64,000 nt of DNA from Salimicrobium humidisoli (GCF_002295105.1 NZ_NSGH01000007.1:1-64000), one strand, 5' to 3'. Counted from the first letter of the stretch, positions 1-8,959 are shown. Numbers and translations are program-made. The notes: generated by a model from the letters alone, not told the origin.

Positions 1-222
1 CGGGATGGACACACCGCTGGTGTACCAGTTGTTCCGCCAGGAGCATTGCTGGGTAGCTACGTGTGGACGGGATAAGTGCTGAAAGCATCTAAGCATGAAG
101 CCCCCCTTGAGATGAGATTTCCCTTTATAGAGATGCCTCTGAGACGAAGAGGTTGATAGGTCCGGTGTGGAAGCGTGGCGACACGTGCAGCAGACGGATA
201 CTAATCCATCGAGATCTTCTCT
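1..222 (+). rRNA. 23S ribosomal RNA, 3' end (partial)
   Basis: The first 220 bases match the conserved 3' domain of bacterial 23S rRNA, including the segment GGATGGACACACCGCTGGTG near the window start and the closing GGATACTAAT stretch at 198-207. The 5' part lies outside the window. The exact 3' end is estimated by comparison with the Bacillus terminus. Confidence 0.95.
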
Positions 223-275
223 ATACGTTGGTCGTATGTTTCTTATCCAGTTTTGAAGGTTCATTCCTTCTAAAG

Positions 276-392
276 ATGTGGTGGCAAGAGCGAAGAGGTC
301 ACACCTGTTCCCATGCCGAACACAGAAGTTAAGTTCTTCCGCGCCGATGGTAGTCGGGGTTACCCCCCGCAAGAGTAGGGCGCTGCCACATC
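276..392 (+). rRNA. 5S ribosomal RNA
   Basis: The stretch begins TGTGGTGGCAAGAGCGAAGA, contains CCCATGCCGAACACAGAAGT, and closes with a complementary terminal stem ending CTGCCACA. Length is about 117 nt, as expected for Firmicute 5S. It sits about 54 nt after the 23S end and 13 nt before tRNA-fMet, so it belongs to one rRNA-tRNA transcription unit. Confidence 0.96.
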
Positions 393-405
393 GTTTTTTT
401 ATCAG

Positions 406-482
<77 letters not shown>

Positions 483-486
483 ATAT

Positions 487-561
487 TCCACCGTAGCTCA
501 GTGGTAGAGCAATCGGCTGTTAACCGATTTGTCGTAGGTTCGAATCCTACCGGTGGAGCCA
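487..561 (+). tRNA. tRNA-Asn (GTT)
   Basis: 75-nt cloverleaf with acceptor TCCACCG/CGGTGGA, anticodon loop CTGTTAA and encoded CCA. Confidence 0.95.
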
Positions 562-565
562 AATT

Positions 566-637
<72 letters not shown>

Positions 638-653
638 CTCGTAAACGAAACCA

Positions 654-728
654 GGCCCGTTGGTCAAGTGGTTAAGACACCGCCCTTTCACGGCGGTAAC
701 ACGGGTTCGAATCCCGTACGGGTCACCA
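654..728 (+). tRNA. tRNA-Glu (TTC)
   Basis: 75-nt cloverleaf with anticodon stem-loop CCGCC-CTTTCAC-GGCGG, anticodon TTC, and encoded CCA. Confidence 0.95.
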
Positions 729-737
729 CCATACCCC

Positions 738-813
738 GGAGGATTAGCTCAGCTGGGAGAGCACTTGCCTTACAAGCAAGGGGTCGCAGGTTCGAGCCCT
801 GCATCCTCCACCA
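738..813 (+). tRNA. tRNA-Val (TAC)
   Basis: 76-nt cloverleaf. Anticodon stem CTTGC/GCAAG encloses CTTACAA, anticodon TAC. CCA is encoded. Confidence 0.95.
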
Positions 814-819
814 TAGTCG

Positions 820-895
820 GCCGGCCTAGCTCAATTGGTAGAGCAACTGATTTGTAATCAGTAGGTTGGGGGTTCAAGTCCTCTGGCCGGCACCA
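820..895 (+). tRNA. tRNA-Thr (TGT)
   Basis: 76-nt cloverleaf. Acceptor GCCGGCC pairs with GGCCGGC, anticodon loop TTTGTAA gives TGT, CCA encoded. It is the second threonine isoacceptor in this array. Confidence 0.94.
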
Positions 896-912
896 GCAGA
901 GTCCTTTATTAC

Positions 913-995
913 GGAGGGATAGCGAAGTTGGCCAAACGCGGCGGACTGTAAATCCGCTCCCATCGGGTTCGCAGGTTCGAGTCCTGCTCCCTCCA
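913..995 (+). tRNA. tRNA-Tyr (GTA)
   Basis: 83-nt class II tRNA with a long variable arm. The anticodon loop CTGTAAA gives GTA. CCA is not encoded. Confidence 0.95.
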
Positions 996-1040
996 CTTTT
1001 TTATGTTTCCATTTGTGAAGCTTTTTGATTACAGAATTGT

Positions 1041-1112
1041 TGGGCTATGGCCAAGCGGTAAGGCAACGGTTTTTGGTACCGTCATGCGCTGGTTCGAATC
1101 CAGCTAGCCCAG
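1041..1112 (+). tRNA. tRNA-Gln (TTG)
   Basis: Acceptor TGGGCTA pairs with TAGCCCA. The anticodon loop TTTTGGT gives TTG. Discriminator G, CCA not encoded. Confidence 0.94.
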
Positions 1113-1152
1113 CCTTTTTTATTTTTTTCAGTAACGAATTTTCTATTGTTAC

Positions 1153-1225
1153 GAGCCATTAGCTCAGCTGGTAGAGCATCTGACTTTTAATCAGAGGGTC
1201 GGAGGTTCGAGCCCTCCATGGCTCA
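1153..1225 (+). tRNA. tRNA-Lys (TTT)
   Basis: 73-nt cloverleaf, acceptor GAGCCAT/ATGGCTC, anticodon loop CTTTTAA giving TTT. CCA is not encoded. Confidence 0.95.
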
Positions 1226-1235
1226 CTGCTTCATT

Positions 1236-1310
1236 GCGGGAGTAGTTCAGCGGTAGAACACCACCTTGCCAAGGTGGGGGTCGCGGGTTCGAATCCCGTC
1301 TCCCGCTCCA
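1236..1310 (+). tRNA. tRNA-Gly (GCC)
   Basis: 75-nt cloverleaf with anticodon stem CCACC/GGTGG and loop TTGCCAA giving GCC. Encoded CCA. Confidence 0.95.
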
Positions 1311-1312
1311 TC

Positions 1313-1385
1313 GGGGCCTTAGCTCAGCTGGGAGAGCGCCTGCTTTGCACGCAGGAGGTCAGCGGTTCGATCCCGCTAGGCTCCA
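1313..1385 (+). tRNA. tRNA-Ala (TGC)
   Basis: 73-nt cloverleaf, anticodon loop TTTGCAC giving TGC, acceptor GGGGCCT/AGGCTCC. CCA is not encoded. It is the last tRNA of the array. Confidence 0.95.
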
Positions 1386-1420
1386 TTACAATTTCACTTT
1401 TTATAAACGAATAGATAAAT

Positions 1421-1453
1421 AAAAGGAGTTTCTCGCGGAGAAACTCCTTTTTT
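1421..1453 (+). terminator. Intrinsic terminator of the rRNA-tRNA unit
   Basis: A 13-bp perfect stem (AAAGGAGTTTCTC and its complement) around a 3-nt loop runs into a T tract. It sits 36 nt after the last tRNA. Its A-rich left flank means it could also stop transcription coming from the minus-strand pseudogene. Confidence 0.85.
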
Positions 1454-1460
1454 GTATGAG

Positions 1461-3045
1461 TTATATGAACATTCTATCGGCTACGCCGTCGAGCCGTTCG
1501 CCGAGATCTTCCACTCGGAAAGGCTTCAACAGATAATCTTCGGCTTCCTCTCTCAGTGCTTCTTCCACTCTTTCCGTTTCCTCTTCTCCGGTCATAATCA
1601 TAACCGCTACGTTCCGGAAATCGTATTTCGTTTTGAGAAAAGGCAGGGTATCGATACCGATAGAACTTGCCAGCAGCAATACATAATCCTCTTCCGGATG
1701 ATACCAGTCTTCCTCGAGAAACTGTTGTCGGGTATGGAAAGTGATGACCCGTACCGGTTTATCACTGATAAAAGAGCGGGTGGAGAAAAAGTCTTCCAGC
1801 TGCTGTCGCACGCTCGGATCATTTTCGACGATGAGTAGTGTAATCATCTCTGCATCAAGAGCAGAAGCCGGCATGTGAGGATGGGAAACAGTACGGTTTC
1901 TGCCGGTCCTCTTAGCATGATACAGAGCTTTATCTGCCTGTTCGAGGATGCTTTCTCCTCCGGGGGCCTCCGAAATCTGCGCGATTCCTGCCGAGAAATG
2001 GACGTGAAACTGTTCGTCCCCTGAAGTGAATGTAATGGAGGAAAAGCGATTTCTCCATTCTTCCACTCGTGCATCCGCCTCCTGTGCAGAAGCACCCGGG
2101 AAAATCACGACGAATTCTTCACCACCATAACGGCTGATCGTCTCTCCTGATGTTTTCATCTACTCAAATACTTTCACAAAGGTCTCCAGAACCTGATCCC
2201 CTGTGTGATGGCCGTAAGTGTCATTGATTTTTTTAAAATGATCGAGATCCACCATGGCCGCAGAAAAGGTGTACCCGCCTTCCTTGTGGGAAAGAGCCGA
2301 CTGCTCCTTCAGTTTTTCTCTAAAAACTTTCGATTGAAGGCGCCGGTCAGTTCGTCCTGCAGAATATGGGCAAGAATCTGTTCCCGCGAGGCAAGACGGT
2401 TTTTCAGAAATGGAAGCAATACATCGGTTCTGATCGGCTTTCCGATGAAATCAGTCGCCCCCAGATTAAAAGAGAGAGCCCTGTGTTCATTTGAATTGTG
2501 CGCACTGACCATGATGACAGGGGTGAATTCATTACGGGCTTTCTCAACGATTTGAGTCAGCAGAGCCACCCCGTCAATATCCGGAAGTATGTAATCGATC
2601 AGCACAAGGTCAGGGTGAAGATCATAAAATAGTTCGAGACCTTTTTTTCCGGTAAGCGATGCAAGAACCTGGTATCCATGCTGCTCCAGGAAATCTTTCA
2701 TAAAAGTGATGAGCTCAATATCATCGTCAATGATAAGCAGCAGCGGTAACTTCGTGTCGGGAAACCGGTCCTCCGTTGTACGGAGTGGAGAGGGAATTCC
2801 GTCTGTATCTGTCGCAGCGACGGTCTCCATTCTGATTTTTCCCATCTCTTCGTGCCGGTTCGGTCAAGGAAGAGAAGAAACTTTTCCGTCAGCTGTTCCG
2901 CCTCCGTAAACTCCATGATTTGAAGCTGCTCTCTCGTCCGCTCCAGAAAGTCGGCCAGGTCGTATTCCACGACAAAGGGGCGGGCCTGCCAGTCTTTTAT
3001 CTTATTTTCAATCCCTTCCCATAGTAACTGCGAGGCTGTTTTCAT
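1461..3045 (-). pseudogene. Degenerate REC-GGDEF-REC response regulator (diguanylate cyclase type)
   Basis: Three reading-frame pieces together make one protein: an N-terminal helical segment of about 65 residues (3045-2850), a receiver domain with IIDDD and DYILPD motifs, a GGDEF domain beginning DELTGAFNRKFLE and carrying RYGGEEF, and a second receiver domain at the C terminus. The pieces are separated by a frame change near 2855, another at the A run near 2315, and an in-frame TAG at 2160-2162 directly before an internal ATG. RYGGEEF is a catalytically competent signature, so an intact version would synthesise c-di-GMP. The start at 3045 has a GGAAAGGT ribosome site, and a TATAAT-like -10 lies at 3103-3098 on this strand. 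Losing one base near 2855 and adding one near 2315 are homopolymer-type changes; the amber codon is a substitution. Confidence 0.8.
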
Positions 3046-3147
3046 AGGGCACGACCTTTCCTGCAAGTAGCTGTTCGTTCTATTGGTTATACCTACCATT
3101 ATAATAGACGGAACGTTATTTTGAAACCGGAGGAAAACGCATGTTTA

Positions 3148-3194
3148 TGCACAAAAATGTGCAGTTGAGTCATTGTGTGAATTTTAGCTACAAT
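3148..3194 (+). promoter_or_regulatory. rocF promoter with upstream palindrome
   Basis: TTGAGT (3165-3170) and TACAAT (3189-3194) are spaced by 18 nt, 31 nt before the arginase start. A perfect inverted repeat TGCACA-AAAA-TGTGCA occupies 3148-3163, just upstream of the -35. Its left part resembles half of the Bacillus ARG box bound by AhrC/ArgR, which would suit an arginine-catabolism gene, but the match is partial. Confidence 0.55.
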
Positions 3195-3225
3195 AGAAAG
3201 CAGCCCGATGAAGGAGGAATTGTTT

Positions 3226-4137
3226 ATGAACAGGAAGTTGTCGATCATTGGAGTACCTATGGATCTCGGTCAAAACCGACGGGGGGTGGACATGGGCCCG
3301 AGTGCCATCCGCTATGCGGGAGTAATTGAAAGACTGGAACAGTTGAAATATGATATAGAAGACCTCGGAGACCTGGTCATTTCCAAACCTTCCGAAGAAA
3401 CGGAAGAAACAAGTGAGAAAGAGAACCTCCGTAATCTTAAAGAAGTCAGAGAGGGCAACGTTGCGCTCGCGCAAAAGGTGGATGACATCGTTCAGGAAGG
3501 ACGATTCCCTCTTGTGCTCGGAGGCGACCACAGCATCGCCATGGGGACACTTGCCGGTATCTCGAAACATTACGGGAATCTTGGTGTGATCTGGTATGAT
3601 GCCCACACGGATTTGAATAGCGGAGAAACCTCTCCTTCCGGTAATATTCACGGAATGCCGCTCGCTGCAAGTATAGGGATAGGTAATGAGAGTCTTACGG
3701 ATATCCACGGATATCAGCCTAAACTGAAACCTGAAAACATCGTTGTTATCGGTGCACGTTCCGTGGACGAAGGGGAACGGGAATTGATCAGGGAAAAAGG
3801 CATTAAAGTATTCAGCATGCATGAAGTGGACCGTCTCGGTATGTCGCAGGTGATGCAGGATGCTCTTGATTATCTGGAAACCCGCAAAGTGGACGGCGTA
3901 CACCTGAGCCTCGACCTCGACAGTCTGGATCCGGAAGAAGCGCCTGGAGTAGGAACACCGGTCATGGGCGGCTTCAGTTACCGGGAAAGTCATCTGGCGA
4001 TGGAGATGCTGCATGACTCGGAAAGAATCACTTCCGCAGAATTCGTGGAAGTGAACCCGATCCTCGATGAAAAAAATAAAACGGCTTCCATGGCGGTGGG
4101 GCTTATGGGCTCCATGCTCGGTGAGAAGCTGACATAA
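3226..4137 (+). CDS. rocF: Arginase
   Basis: 303-residue arginase of the ureohydrolase family, which hydrolyses L-arginine to ornithine and urea using a binuclear Mn centre. The metal-binding motifs are all visible: GGDHSIAMG, WYDAHTDLN, HGMPL and SLDLDSLDPEEAPGVGTP, with the closing AEFVEVNP. Bacillus RocF is about the same length. A possible earlier ATG at 3208 contains the AAGGAGG ribosome site itself, so the start is placed at 3226. The gene stands alone between a broken GGDEF gene and sigW, the same neighbourhood arginase has in many Bacillaceae next to the sigW-glmS region. Confidence 0.96.
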   Translation: MNRKLSIIGVPMDLGQNRRGVDMGPSAIRYAGVIERLEQLKYDIEDLGDLVISKPSEETEETSEKENLRNLKEVREGNVALAQKVDDIVQEGRFPLVLGGDHSIAMGTLAGISKHYGNLGVIWYDAHTDLNSGETSPSGNIHGMPLAASIGIGNESLTDIHGYQPKLKPENIVVIGARSVDEGERELIREKGIKVFSMHEVDRLGMSQVMQDALDYLETRKVDGVHLSLDLDSLDPEEAPGVGTPVMGGFSYRESHLAMEMLHDSERITSAEFVEVNPILDEKNKTASMAVGLMGSMLGEKLT

Positions 4138-4152
4138 AGTTTTTGATACAAT

Positions 4153-4177
4153 AGCCTGCATCCCCTGGATGCAGGCT
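4153..4177 (+). terminator. Hairpin after arginase gene
   Basis: Perfect 11-bp stem AGCCTGCATCC/GGATGCAGGCT with a 3-nt loop starts 15 nt after the rocF stop. The following sequence is only weakly T-rich, so termination is probable but not certain. Confidence 0.5.
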
Positions 4178-4225
4178 GTTATAATGAACAAGCGGCACCT
4201 GTCCCCGTTTTAAAAAATAATGCGA

Positions 4226-4252
4226 TGAAACCTTTCGGACGAGTTATTCGTA
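4226..4252 (+). promoter_or_regulatory. Sigma-W autoregulatory promoter
   Basis: TGAAAC at 4226-4231 and CGTA at 4249-4252 with a 17-nt spacer match the ECF sigma-W consensus TGAAAC-N16/17-CGTA. It lies 38 nt before sigW, as expected for the known positive autoregulation. Confidence 0.8.
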
Positions 4253-4289
4253 CATATAAGAACCGCAGTGAAAGCGGAGGTATAGTGAG

Positions 4290-4853
4290 ATGGAAACTTT
4301 CATAGCAGAAAGAATCAAAGAAGTGAAAAAAGGTAACGTACAGGCGTTTGAGGACGTAGTCTCGTTTTATCAAAACAAAGTGTATTTCGTATGCTTCCGT
4401 ATGATCGGCAACAGTCAGGAAGCGGAGGATCTGGCTCAGGAAGCGTTCATACGGGCCTACACCAACATCGAGAGCTTTGATGAAAAACGAAAGTTCTCTA
4501 CGTGGCTGTACCGGATTGCGACGAATTTGACGATTGACCGGATCAGAAAGAAAAAACCCGATTATCACCTCGACGCTGATATAAAAGGGACAGACGGTCT
4601 GAGTATGCATGACCAGTTGGCGACGGATGAAGCTTTGCCGGAGGAACAGGTGGAGAACCTTGAGCTGCGGGGATATATACAGAGAGAAATAACCGCTCTC
4701 CCTCCGATATACCGAAGTGTGATCGTTTTACGGTTTCTCGAAGAATTATCCCTTCAGGAAATAGCTGAAGTACTTGATATGCCGGTTGGAACGGTGAAAA
4801 CGAGAATTCACCGCGGCAGAGAAATTTTACGTAAAAAGCTTCGGAATGTGTAA
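4290..4853 (+). CDS. sigW: ECF RNA polymerase sigma factor SigW
   Basis: 187-residue extracytoplasmic-function sigma factor. Region 2 (residues about 20-85) contains SQEAEDLAQEAFIRAY and the -10 recognition segment FSTWLYRIATNLTID. Region 4 (about 125-180) carries the helix-turn-helix SLQEIAEVLDMPVGTVKTRI. Both match Bacillus SigW closely. In Bacillus it controls resistance to membrane-active antimicrobials and alkaline shock. It is followed 13 nt later by rsiW and preceded by its own consensus promoter. At least one further sigma-W-type promoter appears in the window, at 36513. Confidence 0.96.
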   Translation: METFIAERIKEVKKGNVQAFEDVVSFYQNKVYFVCFRMIGNSQEAEDLAQEAFIRAYTNIESFDEKRKFSTWLYRIATNLTIDRIRKKKPDYHLDADIKGTDGLSMHDQLATDEALPEEQVENLELRGYIQREITALPPIYRSVIVLRFLEELSLQEIAEVLDMPVGTVKTRIHRGREILRKKLRNV

Positions 4854-4866
4854 GGGGTGAAAATAG

Positions 4867-5523
4867 ATGAAGTGCGATAACGACATGATATACTTGATGC
4901 ATAAATATCTGGATGAGTCGCTGACAGAAGAGGAGCAGAGGATCCTCGGGAACCATCTGCAGCGATGTGAGGAATGCCAGGAACATTTTCATGAACTGAA
5001 AAGAGCGGATACGCTGGCTTCGGATAAGACGGGAGTCACGGCCCCTTCCTCCTTCACGGACAGGGTAATGAGTGAGCTGCCGCGCAACCGGAAACGTACT
5101 ACGTGGGTCCAGTGGTTCCGCCACCATCCTCTCGTTTCGGCAGCAGCCGTGTTTGTGCTTCTTATGGCCAGCGGAATCTTCTCTGCGTGGAACCAGGAAG
5201 ATCAGGTTACGGTTTCCAAGCAGGAAGGCGTGGTCATTGAAGAAGGAACGGTAGTCGTTCCGGAAGATATTACGGTGGAAGGCGATCTGGTGGTACGGAA
5301 CGGAGATCTGAAGGTCCAGGGACATGTCGACGGGGATGTAACATTGATAAACGGCCGGCTGATAGAAGGAGACACTTCCAGGGAAGCCACGGAAGGCGAA
5401 GAACTACAGGCTTACGTGAGTGGAGAGCTGAACTACGTGAACCAGGTGTTCGAATGGATGTGGTACCACGTAAGAAATTTCGCAGAAGAAGTTTTTTCCA
5501 TGGGAGAGGAATCACCGGAATAA
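4867..5523 (+). CDS. rsiW: Anti-sigma-W factor RsiW
   Basis: 218-residue single-pass membrane anti-sigma factor. The cytoplasmic N terminus is a zinc-binding anti-sigma domain with Cys3, His30, Cys34 and Cys37, the same positions as in B. subtilis RsiW. A transmembrane helix follows at about residues 88-108. The extracytoplasmic part has a run of beta-rich residues. In Bacillus, PrsW and RasP cleave it in sequence to release SigW. The ribosome site AAGGGGTGA precedes the ATG. A terminator overlaps the stop codon, separating this operon from cdaA. Confidence 0.93.
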   Translation: MKCDNDMIYLMHKYLDESLTEEEQRILGNHLQRCEECQEHFHELKRADTLASDKTGVTAPSSFTDRVMSELPRNRKRTTWVQWFRHHPLVSAAAVFVLLMASGIFSAWNQEDQVTVSKQEGVVIEEGTVVVPEDITVEGDLVVRNGDLKVQGHVDGDVTLINGRLIEGDTSREATEGEELQAYVSGELNYVNQVFEWMWYHVRNFAEEVFSMGEESPE

Positions 5524-5545
5524 CACCCCGGTGATTCTTTTCTTT
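5509..5545 (+). terminator. Intrinsic terminator of sigW-rsiW
   Basis: Perfect 10-bp stem GAATCACCGG/CCGGTGATTC with a 9-nt loop followed by TTTTCTTTT. It overlaps the last codons of rsiW. Confidence 0.85.
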
Positions 5546-5559
5546 TGAAATGGCAAATA

Positions 5560-5568
5560 TGATATAAT
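5560..5568 (+). promoter_or_regulatory. Extended -10 promoter of the cdaA operon
   Basis: TGATATAAT forms an extended -10 element (TGnTATAAT) 47 nt before cdaA and just after the rsiW terminator. No good -35 is present at 17 nt, which is typical of extended -10 promoters. Confidence 0.55.
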
Positions 5569-5614
5569 TAAAAAAGTTTCTGAGATCGATATTCATACAG
5601 AAGGAAGTGTCGGC

Positions 5615-6433
5615 ATGTTTGGTGAGGCTCATACGTTATTCGATTATATCGTAATCGCCATCGACATAGCCCTGGTCTGGTTCATCATATATAAGCTGAT
5701 TATGCTTATTCAAGGAACGAAAGCTGTTCAACTGTTAAAAGGTGTGTTTCTCATCCTTGGAATTTGGCTGCTCAGTAACCTGTTTGGACTTACGACATTA
5801 CGGGAGCTTATGTCGCAGGCGATCGCCTGGGGTTTTCTTGCTATTATCATATTGTTCCAGCCTGAACTCAGGCGGGCACTGGAACAGTTGGGACGAGGAA
5901 GTTTCTTCAGCAGAAGCTCGGCGGAGGAGGAAAATACGGAGCGTTCCGTCGAAGCGATACTTAAGTCATGCAACTATATGGCAAAACGTCGTATCGGGGC
6001 TCTGATTACCATTGAAAGAGAAACGGGTATGGGAGATTACGTAGAAACCGGTATCCCGGTGCACGGGGAACTGACGAACGAACTGCTTACGAACATCTTC
6101 ATACCGAATACTCCGCTTCACGACGGGGCGGTCATACTGAAAAGCAATAAAATTGTGGCGGCCGCCTGTTATCTGCCGCTATCGGAAAGCCCCTTCATCT
6201 CCAAGGAACTTGGTACCAGGCACCGTGCGGCGATGGGAATCAGTGAGGTGACCGATGCGCTGACCATTATTGTCTCCGAAGAAACCGGGAATATGTCCTG
6301 TACGGTCAACGGAGAGCTGCAGCGGAATCTGGATGAGGAATCTCTTAGAAAAATACTGCACTCCGCTCTTGATGTGACCTCGAAGACCCCTGCAAACAAA
6401 TCGTGGAACTGGAGGGGGAAGAAGAATGGATAA
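5615..6433 (+). CDS. cdaA: Diadenylate cyclase CdaA (c-di-AMP synthase)
   Basis: 272-residue membrane enzyme that condenses two ATP into cyclic di-AMP. Three transmembrane helices occupy residues about 10-30, 38-58 and 65-82. The DisA_N cyclase domain follows, with the signature DGA at 170-172 and RHR at 202-204 (GTRHRAAMG). c-di-AMP is essential in many Firmicutes for potassium and osmolyte control, which matters for a salt-adapted cell. The gene overlaps cdaR by 8 nt, and glmM follows: the conserved cdaA-cdaR-glmM module in which CdaR and GlmM modulate cyclase activity. Confidence 0.97.
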   Translation: MFGEAHTLFDYIVIAIDIALVWFIIYKLIMLIQGTKAVQLLKGVFLILGIWLLSNLFGLTTLRELMSQAIAWGFLAIIILFQPELRRALEQLGRGSFFSRSSAEEENTERSVEAILKSCNYMAKRRIGALITIERETGMGDYVETGIPVHGELTNELLTNIFIPNTPLHDGAVILKSNKIVAAACYLPLSESPFISKELGTRHRAAMGISEVTDALTIIVSEETGNMSCTVNGELQRNLDEESLRKILHSALDVTSKTPANKSWNWRGKKNG

Positions 6434-7385
6434 ATGGTTACGCAGCACGTGGTTTATAAGAATTCTCTCCCTTTTTCTCGCCATCCTCATGTGGGCTTCC
6501 GTGAGTGAGGACAGCACGGAGGGGACAGACCCGACTTTTCTGAACGGAAGTTCTACGGATAAAGAAATGGCGGAAAACGTGCCGGTGGATATCAAGCTCG
6601 AGGACGAGGAACTTGTAGTGACCGGTGTACCGCAGGTGGCCGACGTTATGCTTGAAGGTCCTACGAGTCAGGTCGCTCCGGCTGCCCGTCAGCAGAACTT
6701 TTCCCTTTACGTGGAATTGAACGGTCTCGGCGCCGGTGTTCATGAGGTGCGTATCCAGCACTCCGGAATTTCGAATCAGGTGCAGGTGAACGTGGAACCC
6801 AAAACCGTCGAAGTTACGATAGAACGCCGGATGAGCGAGACACATAATATAAGTGCGGATTTTATAAATGAAAGCCAGATGGGAAGTGAGTTCGAAGTAG
6901 GAGAAGCTGATATCAATCCTTCCACCGTGGAAGTGACGGGAGCGGCTTCTGTCCTCTCGGAAGTGGCGGTCGTGAAATCGATCGTTAATCTGGCAGGCGT
7001 GGACACTTCGATAGAGAAGAGGGAGACGCCCGTTAAAGTATATGACGAGGAAGGGAACGAACTGAATGTGATTGTGGAACCGGCTTCGGTGACTGTCGAC
7101 GTTCCTGTATCCCGCAGTAAAAAAGAAGTACCTGTAGCCTTTCGGGCCGAAGGAGGGGTGAAAGACGGTGTGAAGGTGGATAAAATCACCTCATCTGTCG
7201 AGCAGGCGACTATTTACGGACCGAAAGAGGTTCTTGATGATATCAATCAGGTCAGTGGAAGTATTGTTAATACGGAGGGTCTCGAGGAAACCACCAGTAA
7301 GGATGTGGAATTGGAAGTTCCAAACGGCGTGGTCTCCATCGAACCCGAGACAGTGGAAGTAAAAATCGAAATTACAAACGAGTAG
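6426..7385 (+). CDS. cdaR: CdaA regulatory protein CdaR (YbbR-domain protein)
   Basis: 319-residue protein with an N-terminal transmembrane anchor (residues about 8-26) and an extracytoplasmic tail of several YbbR repeats. The repeats are recognisable from recurring blocks such as VQVNVEPKTVEVTIE, INPSTVEVTGA, IVEPASVTVDV and SIEPETVEVKIE. It binds and modulates the CdaA cyclase in Bacillus and Listeria. Its ATG overlaps the end of cdaA, suggesting translational coupling. Confidence 0.94.
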   Translation: MDKWLRSTWFIRILSLFLAILMWASVSEDSTEGTDPTFLNGSSTDKEMAENVPVDIKLEDEELVVTGVPQVADVMLEGPTSQVAPAARQQNFSLYVELNGLGAGVHEVRIQHSGISNQVQVNVEPKTVEVTIERRMSETHNISADFINESQMGSEFEVGEADINPSTVEVTGAASVLSEVAVVKSIVNLAGVDTSIEKRETPVKVYDEEGNELNVIVEPASVTVDVPVSRSKKEVPVAFRAEGGVKDGVKVDKITSSVEQATIYGPKEVLDDINQVSGSIVNTEGLEETTSKDVELEVPNGVVSIEPETVEVKIEITNE

Positions 7386-7403
7386 GAAGCGAGGGACAGA
7401 GTC

Positions 7404-8753
7404 ATGGGTAAATATTTTGGCACAGACGGGGTGCGAGGAGTCGCAAACAAGGAATTGACCCCGGAATTTGCATTCAAATTGGGAAGGTTTGGCGGTTATG
7501 CGCTGACGAAAGGGCAGGAGAAACCGAAAGTGCTGATCGGGAGAGACACACGTATATCCGGGGAGATGTTTGAAGGCGCTCTTGCAGCCGGCCTGCTCTC
7601 CATCGGGGCAGAAGTTATGCGTCTCGGAGTTATCTCCACACCCGGAGTCGCTTATTTGACGAAAGCTATGCAGGCGGAAGCGGGAATCATGATTTCGGCT
7701 TCCCATAATCCGGTGGAAGATAACGGCATCAAGTTTTTCGGTTCGGACGGCTTTAAACTTTCGGATAAACAGGAAGAAGAGATTGAAGCACTGATTGATG
7801 CGGAGGAAGATGAACTGCCGCGTCCATCCGGCAGCGACCTCGGTCAGATCAATGACTATTTCGAAGGTGTCCAGAAGTATATGCAGCATATGAAGAAGAC
7901 GGTGGACCACGACTTCGACGGCATGCACATCGCTATCGACTGTGCGAACGGGGCCACGTCCTCCATCGCTTCCCATCTGTTTGCGGACCTGGAAGCGGAG
8001 ATCTCCTCTATAGGTTCCACCCCGGACGGGCTGAACATCAACGAAGGATGCGGGTCTACCAGTCCGGAAGCACTTCAGGAACTGGTGAAGGAGAAGAAAG
8101 CGGATATCGGACTCGCCTTTGACGGAGACGGAGATCGTCTGATTGCGGTGGATGAAAAGGGGCAGCTCGTGGATGGCGACCGCATTATGTATATTTGTGC
8201 GAAATTCATGAACGAACAGATGATGCTCAACAAATCCACCGTCGTTTCGACCGTAATGAGCAATCTCGGGTTCTATAAGGCACTCGAAAAAGTAGGGATC
8301 ACGAGTGACAAGACGGCCGTCGGCGACCGTTACGTTATGGAAGAGATGCGCAAAGGCGACTATAATTTAGGCGGGGAGCAGTCCGGCCATATTATTTTCC
8401 TCGACCATAATACTACAGGGGACGGCATCCTTTCCGCTCTGCAGCTGGTAAACGTGGTCCGGGACACCGGCAAGCCGCTTTCGGTCCTGGCCCAGGAAAT
8501 GGAAAAATTCCCGCAGGTACTTAAAAACATTAAAGTGACAGATAAAAAAGCGGTCTTTACAAACGACCGGATCCAGGAAAAAATTGCGGAAGTGGAAAAC
8601 GAAATGGGCGACAGTGGTCGTGTTCTCGTTCGTCCTTCCGGCACCGAGCCGCTCGTCCGTATTATGGCTGAGGCTCCTACGGAAGAGGAATGCGAAGCCT
8701 ACGTGACGAGAGTAGTGGAAGTAGTCGAAGAAGAGCTTGGAATGCAGTCGTAA
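7404..8753 (+). CDS. glmM: Phosphoglucosamine mutase
   Basis: 449-residue enzyme converting glucosamine-6-phosphate to glucosamine-1-phosphate for UDP-GlcNAc and peptidoglycan synthesis. The start [15 protein letters not shown] is typical. The active-site phosphoserine lies in [17 protein letters not shown] at about residue 100, the metal loop is DGDGDR, and the phosphate-binding loop near the C terminus is [12 protein letters not shown]. Length equals B. subtilis GlmM. The start follows cdaR by 18 nt in the same operon, and a strong terminator separates it from glmS. Confidence 0.97.
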   Translation: MGKYFGTDGVRGVANKELTPEFAFKLGRFGGYALTKGQEKPKVLIGRDTRISGEMFEGALAAGLLSIGAEVMRLGVISTPGVAYLTKAMQAEAGIMISASHNPVEDNGIKFFGSDGFKLSDKQEEEIEALIDAEEDELPRPSGSDLGQINDYFEGVQKYMQHMKKTVDHDFDGMHIAIDCANGATSSIASHLFADLEAEISSIGSTPDGLNINEGCGSTSPEALQELVKEKKADIGLAFDGDGDRLIAVDEKGQLVDGDRIMYICAKFMNEQMMLNKSTVVSTVMSNLGFYKALEKVGITSDKTAVGDRYVMEEMRKGDYNLGGEQSGHIIFLDHNTTGDGILSALQLVNVVRDTGKPLSVLAQEMEKFPQVLKNIKVTDKKAVFTNDRIQEKIAEVENEMGDSGRVLVRPSGTEPLVRIMAEAPTEEECEAYVTRVVEVVEEELGMQS

Positions 8754-8764
8754 CATACTGAAAA

Positions 8765-8799
8765 CAGCGCGGACGAAAAAACGTCCGCGCTGCTTTTTT
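8765..8799 (+). terminator. Intrinsic terminator after glmM
   Basis: An 11-bp GC-rich stem CAGCGCGGACG/CGTCCGCGCTG with an A6 loop is followed by CTTTTTT. Confidence 0.92.
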
Positions 8800-8837
8800 G
8801 ATGGGAGTCGAACTTCTGCGCTTTTATGCAAAAAAGA

Positions 8838-8867
8838 TTGACGTTTCATTTTATCCTCGAGTAGAAT
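8838..8867 (+). promoter_or_regulatory. glmS promoter
   Basis: TTGACG (8838-8843) and TAGAAT (8862-8867) with an 18-nt spacer lie about 105 nt before the ribozyme cleavage site. This gives a long leader, as known for glmS. Confidence 0.6.
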
Positions 8868-8959
8868 AAGAGTGTTGCACTGATATGTTTAATTGAGGAA
8901 AAAATGGTTAAATGAACAAGGTGCATATTCATTATAGAAAAGAAAGGAGCAGCGCGGGA

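Noticed and set aside
3121-3150. Sigma-W promoter at TGAAAC 3122
   Set aside because: No CGTA occurs 16-17 nt downstream; the sequence there is TTTA.
3184-4191. 335-codon minus-strand frame opposite arginase
   Set aside because: Same shadow effect; arginase on the plus strand has full motif support and a ribosome site.
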